Assembly: GCF_024662235.1 (NCBI RefSeq)
Contig: NZ_CP096276.1
Coordinates: 1,426,001-1,490,000, forward strand
Length of the DNA: 64,000 nucleotides
Source: Pimelobacter simplex
Lineage (GTDB): Bacteria; Actinomycetota; Actinomycetes; Propionibacteriales; Nocardioidaceae
Reading direction: 5' to 3'
A model generated the notes under the pieces. That model was given only the letters and a program-made list of their open reading frames with translations, was not told where the DNA came from and searched no databases. Position numbers and translations under genes: made by a program. Below are positions 59,343 to 64,000 of this stretch, piece after piece. Position 1 is the first letter of the stretch. Every line of letters starts with the position of its first letter.

Positions 59343-59819
59343 TCGGCCGGGACTGCGCGCCTCGTTGAGTGCACCGGCCAGCGCCTTCGGGTGCCGCGAG
59401 CTCACCAGCCAGTAGGGCGCGGGGTCGGCCGGGTCGGTGATCTCGACCCTGACCGACTGCTTGAGGTAGGGCCGCAGCAGCAGGAACGCGCGGACGTCGG
59501 CCTCGGGCCCGGACACCCGGCGCGTCTGGTCGGCGTCGAGCGGCTGGGCCGTGCCGACGTACGAGGTCTCGATGCGGGCGCGCCCGGCGCGGAACCAGCC
59601 GTCGCCCACGACCACCCGTGCGCCGCCGTAGGAGCGCAGCGCGGCGCCCAGGCCCGCCATCGCCAGGCCGGTGATCAGCCAGGCCAGCCACGGCGCCTTC
59701 TCGTCGAGCGCCACGATCAGGACCAGCCACAGGCTGGCGATGAGCATGGTGCCCTGGGCCCACCAGCGCAGCGGGACGCGCAGGCGCTCCTGGTAGGCGG
59801 TCGCCGCACTCTCACTCAC
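59340..59819 (-). CDS. DUF3093 membrane protein
   Basis: A 159-residue protein of DUF3093, an actinobacterial family encoded next to dUTPase. It has two N-terminal helices (about 18-58; AQGTMLIASLWLVLIVALD and WLAWLITGLAMAGLGAAL). A soluble beta-rich domain follows, with VGDGWFRAGRARIETSYVG and the closing PYWLVSSRHPKALAGAL. The function is unknown. The start is taken at GTG 59819; the longer frame upstream is antisense to dut. Divergent from dut with 51 bases between starts. Confidence 0.87.
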   Translation of the reverse strand: MSESAATAYQERLRVPLRWWAQGTMLIASLWLVLIVALDEKAPWLAWLITGLAMAGLGAALRSYGGARVVVGDGWFRAGRARIETSYVGTAQPLDADQTRRVSGPEADVRAFLLLRPYLKQSVRVEITDPADPAPYWLVSSRHPKALAGALNEARSPGR

Positions 59820-59858
59820 GGTGAGGATGATCCCATCCCCCTGGTCACGCTCCGTCGC

Positions 59859-59870
59859 TAGGGTCTCCCC
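59859..59870 (+). promoter_or_regulatory. Putative leaderless -10 of dut
   Basis: TAGGGT at 59859-59864, six bases, GTG at 59871. Confidence 0.5.
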
Positions 59871-60353
59871 GTGCCTGATGATCTGGTGATCTCCGTCCAA
59901 CAGCTCGACCCCGAGCTGCCGCTGCCCGCCTACGCCCACCCCGGCGACGCCGGCGCCGACCTCGTGGCCGGTGTGGACGTGACGCTGGCGCCGGGGGAGC
60001 GGGCCCTGATCCCGACCGGGATCGCGATCGCGCTGCCCGAGGGCTATGTCGCCCTGGTGCACCCGCGCTCGGGCCTGGCGGCCCGGCACGGCCTCTCGAT
60101 CGTCAACACCCCCGGCACCGTGGACGCGGGTTACCGTGGAGAGATCAAGGTGCTGCTGATCAACCACGACCCGGTGGAGCCGATCGCGCTGCGGCGCGGC
60201 GACCGGATGGCGCAGCTCGTCGTCCAGCGGGTCGAGCGGGCGCGGTTCGTGGCGGTCGACGCCCTTCCCGAGAGCGTGCGTGGTGAAGGCGGCTACGGTT
60301 CTACCGGGGGGTTCGCTGCGAACCCGGCGAACCCGACGAGGAGGACACAGTGA
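59871..60353 (+). CDS. dut: dUTP diphosphatase
   Basis: A 160-residue trimeric dUTPase that keeps uracil out of DNA and supplies dUMP. All five motifs are visible: motif 1 [11 protein letters not shown], motif 2 [10 protein letters not shown], motif 3 [17 protein letters not shown] with the catalytic Asp, motif 4 [11 protein letters not shown] and the C-terminal arm motif 5 [12 protein letters not shown]. The start is GTG 59871, and the stop overlaps the start of the DUF3710 gene by four bases. dut heads a four-gene operon 59871-62119. Confidence 0.96.
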   Translation: MPDDLVISVQQLDPELPLPAYAHPGDAGADLVAGVDVTLAPGERALIPTGIAIALPEGYVALVHPRSGLAARHGLSIVNTPGTVDAGYRGEIKVLLINHDPVEPIALRRGDRMAQLVVQRVERARFVAVDALPESVRGEGGYGSTGGFAANPANPTRRTQ

Positions 60354-61000
60354 GGCTGCGGCGCAAGGCCGGAGACCCGGTCGACGAGACGACCGAGGCG
60401 ACGACGGCGGACGAGACGGCGGACGTCTTGGCCGACGACGCCCACGACGGCCCCTACGATGTCGACGAGCTGCCCGACGACGGGCTCGACCGGCTCGACC
60501 TCGGCTCGCTGCTCGTCGCGCCCCTGGCCGACCGCGAGCTCCGGGTCCAGGTCGACGAGCAGTCCGGCGCGGTCCGCGCCGTCCTCCTGGCCACCGACGA
60601 CGGCGCCCTCGAGCTGCGCGCCTTCGCCGCCCCGCGCAACGGCGACCTGTGGAGCGAGGTCCGTCCCCAGATCGCCGCCGACGCCGCGCGCCGTGGCGGC
60701 ACCGCCACCGAGCGCGAGGGCCGGTTCGGCACCGAGCTGGTCTGCGAGGTGCGGATGACCCGCCCCGACGGCGCCACCGGCACCCAGACCTCGCGTGTGA
60801 TCGGCGTCAACGGCCCCCGCTGGCTGCTCCGGGCGACCTTCCTCGGCGAGCCGGCCCGCGATCCCGAGACCGCCGCCGAGTGGGAGTCCGCGATCGCCCG
60901 GGTGGCGGTGCGCCGCGGCAACCACGCGATGCCCGTGGGCGAGCAGCTCCCGCTGAACCTGCCCGACGGCGCCGAGCCCAGGGCCGTCCCGGCGACCTGA
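60350..61000 (+). CDS. DUF3710 family protein
   Basis: A 216-residue soluble protein of DUF3710, always found near dut in actinobacteria. An acidic N-terminal tail (about 10-45, many Asp/Glu/Thr) precedes a domain containing [13 protein letters not shown] near 46-58 and the conserved [21 protein letters not shown] near 88-108. [13 protein letters not shown] follows near 155-167. The function is unknown. It starts with GTG overlapping the dut stop. Confidence 0.9.
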   Translation: MRLRRKAGDPVDETTEATTADETADVLADDAHDGPYDVDELPDDGLDRLDLGSLLVAPLADRELRVQVDEQSGAVRAVLLATDDGALELRAFAAPRNGDLWSEVRPQIAADAARRGGTATEREGRFGTELVCEVRMTRPDGATGTQTSRVIGVNGPRWLLRATFLGEPARDPETAAEWESAIARVAVRRGNHAMPVGEQLPLNLPDGAEPRAVPAT

Positions 61001-61013
61001 GCCGGAGACCCCC

Positions 61014-61373
61014 ATGCGCACCAAGAGCCGTCTGCGGCGCACCATCAGCCGCTGGGCGAATCCCGACGAGGCCGAGGCGCGCGACCTCCGCAAGGAGTTC
61101 GAGCGCGAGGGCGTCGTCTGCATCGGCGAGGCGCCCGACCGCGAGCCGGTCCGGCTGCGCGGCACGCTGCGCACCGTGACGCTGCGCCCGCGCGGCGGCG
61201 TACCGGCGCTCGAGGCCGAGCTGTACGACGGCACCGGCGTGGTCACCGTCATCTGGCTGGGCCGGCGCCGGATCGCCGGCATCGGCCCCGGCCGGGCCAT
61301 CGAGGTCCGCGGCCGGGTCAGCGCCAGCGACGGCACCCGCGTCCTCTACAACCCCCACTACGAGCTGCTGTGA
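61014..61373 (+). CDS. OB-fold nucleic-acid-binding protein
   Basis: A 119-residue protein with a single OB fold (about 45-118). The strand pattern is PVRLRGTLRTVTLRPRGG, then ALEAELYDGTGVVTVIWLGRR and GRAIEVRGRVSASDG, of the tRNA_anti-codon/RecG-wedge type. The N-terminal 30 residues are basic (TKSRLRRTISRW). It would bind single-stranded DNA or RNA. It lies 13 bases after the DUF3710 gene, and its stop overlaps the next start by four bases. A link to dUTP or repair is plausible from position only. Confidence 0.85.
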   Translation: MRTKSRLRRTISRWANPDEAEARDLRKEFEREGVVCIGEAPDREPVRLRGTLRTVTLRPRGGVPALEAELYDGTGVVTVIWLGRRRIAGIGPGRAIEVRGRVSASDGTRVLYNPHYELL

Positions 61374-62119
61374 GCGCCGACGAGAAGGCCGAGACGCCCG
61401 AGACGCCGGCCGAGCACCCCCACCTCGGCGTCGACACCGTCGAGGCGCTCGTGCGGATGCAGCTGGCCACCGCGCTGGGCGGCCGGCGCGGCATGCTCGA
61501 GGCGGCCGTGCCCGGCATCGTGTTCACCGTGCTCTGGCTCAGCACCAAGGAGCTCCAGTGGGCCCTGGTCGCCAGCCTCGTGGTCGCCGGCGCGGCGCTC
61601 CTGCTGCGGCTGGTCCAGCGCAGCAGCACCCAGTTCGTGCTCAACGCGATCTTCGGCATCGGCATCGGCTGGGTGTTCGTGCGCTGGGCCGAGAGCTCGG
61701 GCGGCTCGGAGTCCGACCAGGCGCTCGCGTTCTTCCTGCCCGGCATCCTGATCAGCCTGGGCTACACCGTCGTGCTCGGCTTCACCTGCCTCATCGGCTG
61801 GCCGATGCTCGGGTTCATGCTCGGCAGCGTCACCGGGGACGCGACCGCCTGGCACGAGGACAAGCAGATCGTGCGGCTGTGCAGCCGGCTCACCTGGGTG
61901 ATGCTGCTGCCCGGCGCGATCGGCGTCCTGCTCCAGGGTCCGGTCTGGCTGCTCGGCCACCAGGGCACGATGGACCCCGACCGGGCCGTCGTCCTGATCC
62001 TGATCCTGCGCACCGGCCTCGGCTGGGTGCTGCGGATCGGCTCCTGGTCGGCGATGATCTGGCTCCTGGCCCGCAACGCGACCCCGCTGGAGCAGCAGGC
62101 GCGCGTCGCGGAGGCCTGA
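61370..62119 (+). CDS. DUF3159 membrane protein
   Basis: A 249-residue integral membrane protein of DUF3159, with about six helices grouped in pairs (about 44-80, 92-110, 123-155, 176-195, 205-235). Conserved elements are LGGRRGMLEAAVPGIVFTV near 36-54 and FLPGILISLGYTVVLGF near 124-140. It ends with a short polar tail. The function is unknown. It is the last gene of the dut operon, and its end lies 20 bases from the convergent TrkA gene. Confidence 0.9.
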   Translation: MSADEKAETPETPAEHPHLGVDTVEALVRMQLATALGGRRGMLEAAVPGIVFTVLWLSTKELQWALVASLVVAGAALLLRLVQRSSTQFVLNAIFGIGIGWVFVRWAESSGGSESDQALAFFLPGILISLGYTVVLGFTCLIGWPMLGFMLGSVTGDATAWHEDKQIVRLCSRLTWVMLLPGAIGVLLQGPVWLLGHQGTMDPDRAVVLILILRTGLGWVLRIGSWSAMIWLLARNATPLEQQARVAEA

Positions 62120-62139
62120 GCCGGCTCAGCCGGCCCGGC

Positions 62140-62841
62140 TCAGGTCCGCTTCGGGTCCTCCGGCGTACGCCGCTCCGGGTGCGAGGACGGCGCGAGCAGC
62201 CGCTCGAGCTCGTCCTCGGCCTCGCTGGGCACCACGAACAGCAGCTCGTCGCCCGACTCCAGCGGCTGCTCCGGCGTCGGCACGTAGACCTGGCTGTCGC
62301 GCAGGATCGTGACGAGCGCGCAGTTCTCGGGCAGCGGGATGAGCCCCGAGGCCTTGCCGACGTACGGCGAGTCGGCCGGCAGCGTCATCTCGACCAGGTT
62401 GGCGTTGCCCTGGCGGAAGGTGAACAGCCGGACCAGGTCGCCGACGGTCACCGCCTCCTCGACCAGCGCGGACATGATCCGCGGCGTCGACACGTTGACG
62501 TCCACGCCCCAGGCCTCGGTGAAGAGCCACTCGTTGTTGGGGTGGTTGACCCGGCCGACCGTGCGCGGGACGCCGAACTCGGTCTTGGCCAGCAGCGAGG
62601 TGACGAGGTTGGCCTTGTCGTCGCCGGTGGCGGCGATGACCACGTCGCACTTGTCCAGGCGCGCCTCCTCGAGCGAGGAGAGCTCGCAGGAGTCGGCCAG
62701 CAGCCACTCGGCGTCCGGCACCCGCTCGGGGCGGATGGACGCGGGGGACTTGTCGATGAGCAGGACCTCGTGGCCGTTCTCGATCAGCTCGCGGGCGATC
62801 GAGCGCCCGACGGCACCCGCTCCGGCAATCGCGACTCGCAT
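62140..62841 (-). CDS. TrkA-type K+ channel/transport regulator (RCK domain)
   Basis: A 233-residue cytosolic protein with an N-terminal NAD-binding RCK_N domain (VAIAGAGAVGRSIARELIENG at 3-23, VLLIDKSP, VIAATGDDKANLV). A C-terminal RCK_C domain follows (about 140-215; IPLPENCALVTILRD). It gates a K+ uptake channel or transporter in response to nucleotide. It is the second of a tandem pair, eleven bases after the first, with a GAGGAG ribosome binding site. The K+ pore subunit is not within view. A trkB/ceoC label would fit the mycobacterial naming. Confidence 0.9.
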   Translation of the reverse strand: MRVAIAGAGAVGRSIARELIENGHEVLLIDKSPASIRPERVPDAEWLLADSCELSSLEEARLDKCDVVIAATGDDKANLVTSLLAKTEFGVPRTVGRVNHPNNEWLFTEAWGVDVNVSTPRIMSALVEEAVTVGDLVRLFTFRQGNANLVEMTLPADSPYVGKASGLIPLPENCALVTILRDSQVYVPTPEQPLESGDELLFVVPSEAEDELERLLAPSSHPERRTPEDPKRT

Positions 62842-62852
62842 CGTCGGTCTCC

Positions 62853-63518
62853 TCAGCCCTCGTGCTCGGGCCCGCGGCCGAGCACCTCGTAGGTCAGCTC
62901 GGCGGTCTGCTCGTGGGTGACCAGGTGCAGCATGTCGCCCTCCTGGACGACGGTCTCCCGGTCGGGCAGCATGCCCTCGCCGAGCCGGTCGATCCACGCC
63001 ACCCGGCAGCGGCCCTGCTGCTGGAGCTGGCCCACGCGGGCGCCGACCCAGACCTCGGGCGCGGCCAGGTGGTCGACCCGGATCGAGCCGGACGGGTCGC
63101 GGAAGTCGGGCTCGGCGCCGGCCGGCAGGATCCGGCGCAGCACCTGGTCCGCGGTCCACCGCACGGTCGCGACCGTGGTGATGCCGAGCCGCTGGTAGAC
63201 CTCGGCCCGGCCCGGGTCGTAGATCCGGGCGACGACCTGCTGGATGCCGAACGACTCGCGGGCGACCCGCGCGGCGATGATGTTCGAGTTGTCACCGCTC
63301 GACACCGCAGCGAAGGCGTCGGCGCGGCGGATACCCGCCTTCTCCAGGACCTCCTGGTCGAACCCGACGCCCGGGATCTTGTCGCCGTTGAACCCCGGCC
63401 CCAGGCGCCGGAACGCGTCCGGCTCGGAGTCGATGATCGAGACGGTGTGGTTGCGGTCCTCGAGACTGCGCGCCAGCGTCGAGCCGACGCGGCCGCATCC
63501 CATGATCACGACGTGCAC
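62853..63518 (-). CDS. TrkA-type K+ transport regulator (CeoB-like)
   Basis: A 221-residue partner of the following gene. RCK_N begins with VVIMGCGRVGSTLARSLEDRNHTV at the N-terminus, then SIIDSEP. RCK_C covers about 130-210 and ends with VVQEGDMLHLVTHEQ. The start is set at GTG 63518, because the protein then begins as in CeoB/TrkA relatives and a TAGCGT hexamer stands seven bases upstream; GTG 63527 is the alternative. The pair is divergent from the APC permease gene, which often accompanies it in actinobacteria. Confidence 0.9.
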   Translation of the reverse strand: MHVVIMGCGRVGSTLARSLEDRNHTVSIIDSEPDAFRRLGPGFNGDKIPGVGFDQEVLEKAGIRRADAFAAVSSGDNSNIIAARVARESFGIQQVVARIYDPGRAEVYQRLGITTVATVRWTADQVLRRILPAGAEPDFRDPSGSIRVDHLAAPEVWVGARVGQLQQQGRCRVAWIDRLGEGMLPDRETVVQEGDMLHLVTHEQTAELTYEVLGRGPEHEG

Positions 63519-63531
63519 GGTGAGCACGCTA
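63519..63531 (-). promoter_or_regulatory. Putative leaderless -10 of the trkA pair
   Basis: Minus-strand TAGCGT (63531-63526), seven bases, GTG at 63518. Confidence 0.45.
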
Positions 63532-63548
63532 TCCCACGTCCGATGCCC

Positions 63549-63562
63549 TACCGTTGTCGCTC
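63549..63562 (+). promoter_or_regulatory. Putative near-leaderless -10 of the APC permease gene
   Basis: TACCGT at 63549-63554, eight bases, GTG at 63563. Confidence 0.4.
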
Positions 63563-64000
63563 GTGGGTGTCGGTGATGTCTCGAAGCGCATCCTCCTCGG
63601 TCGCAAGCTGAGGAGCGCTCAGCTGGGGGAGACGCTGCTCCCCAAGCGGATCGCGCTCCCCGTGTTCGCCAGCGACGCCCTCTCGTCGGTGGCCTACGCC
63701 CCTGACGAGATCTTCATCATGCTCGCGATCGCCGGTGCGTCGCAGTACATCTGGTCGTGGAAGATCGGCATCGCGGTGGCCATCGTGATGGCCGCGGTCA
63801 TCGCGTCGTACCGGCAGACGGTGCACGCCTACCCGTCCGGTGGCGGCGACTACGAGGTCGCCACCGTCAACCTCGGGCGGACCGCCGGCATGACCGTGGC
63901 CAGCGCACTGCTGGTCGACTACGTCCTGACCGTCGCGGTGTCGATCTCCTCGGGCGCCAACTACGCCTCGGCGGCGATACCCGCCTTCCAGGACCACGAG
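63563..64000 (+). CDS. APC superfamily permease (partial, runs off the right edge)
   Basis: The first 146 residues of a membrane transporter. A basic start (SKRILLGRKLRSAQ) is followed by LPVFASDALSSVAYAPDEIF, which is the typical opening of the large APC-type permeases paired with TrkA genes in actinobacteria. Three helices are visible in the fragment (about 35-55, 65-85, 105-125), with YPSGGGDYEVATVNLGRTAG between the last two. Amino acids or K+ (KUP-like) are possible substrates; the fragment does not decide. It is open to the window end without a stop. Confidence 0.88.
   Translation, partial: MGVGDVSKRILLGRKLRSAQLGETLLPKRIALPVFASDALSSVAYAPDEIFIMLAIAGASQYIWSWKIGIAVAIVMAAVIASYRQTVHAYPSGGGDYEVATVNLGRTAGMTVASALLVDYVLTVAVSISSGANYASAAIPAFQDHE

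Overview
The window is about 64 kb of very GC-rich DNA (roughly 70 to 73 percent by eye) with the gene content of a high-GC Gram-positive actinobacterium. SepH, DUF4193, DUF3710, DUF3159, DUF3093, DUF4235, an actinobacterial-type ferrochelatase with a C-terminal cysteine cluster and an AftD-like arabinosyltransferase all point to Actinomycetia. A member of the Nocardioidaceae (Nocardioides-like) is my best guess, but that is inference. I recognise 61 protein genes, two of them cut by the window ends. I see no rRNA, tRNA, CRISPR array, insertion sequence or prophage. No stretch longer than 300 bases lacks a gene; the longest gaps (23201-23486 and 32506-32758) hold terminator hairpins.

Layout. 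1-2509: an amino-acid ABC transporter operon (minus strand) and a DUF554 membrane protein. 2632-6828: a GNAT acetyltransferase, a hotdog thioesterase, DNA polymerase I and a small lipoprotein. 6838-21581: a cell-envelope glycan locus with a flippase, an AftD-like giant GT-C protein, two further multi-membrane GT-C-like proteins, a 44-residue DUF2613-like peptide, GT2 and GT4 glycosyltransferases, a DUF3068/PorA-family protein, an HHxxxDG acyltransferase and two methyltransferases. 21728-23200: ribosomal protein S1. 23487-38428: two polyamine/GABA catabolic operons (amine oxidase-agmatinase-aminobutyraldehyde dehydrogenase on plus; GABA aminotransferase-glutamate dehydrogenase-succinate semialdehyde dehydrogenase on minus), each beside its own regulator (AraC/DJ-1 type and PucR type). 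Between them lie serA and several small or unknown genes.

38466-48996: a secreted SGNH hydrolase, an AMP-forming ligase, coaE, a group 2 sigma factor, oligopeptidase B, dinB, a DUF4192 protein and a glutamate-cysteine ligase homologue. 49015-58979: a rhodanese, an AcrA1-like fatty acyl reductase fusion, sepH, a YchJ protein, a sugar-lactone oxidase, an MFS exporter, ferrochelatase, an inositol-phosphatase-like enzyme and DUF4193. 59040-64000: the actinobacterial block DUF4235, DUF3093, dut, DUF3710, OB-fold, DUF3159, two TrkA-type K+ regulators and an APC permease.

Two themes stand out. First, the polyamine genes together make a complete route from agmatine to succinate with glutamate recycling, and their control regions carry several clear inverted repeats. 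Second, at least 21 genes have a TAnnnT hexamer 6 to 8 bases before the start codon and usually no Shine-Dalgarno sequence, which indicates widespread leaderless transcription. One divergent pair (41010/41033) has -10 hexamers that physically overlap.
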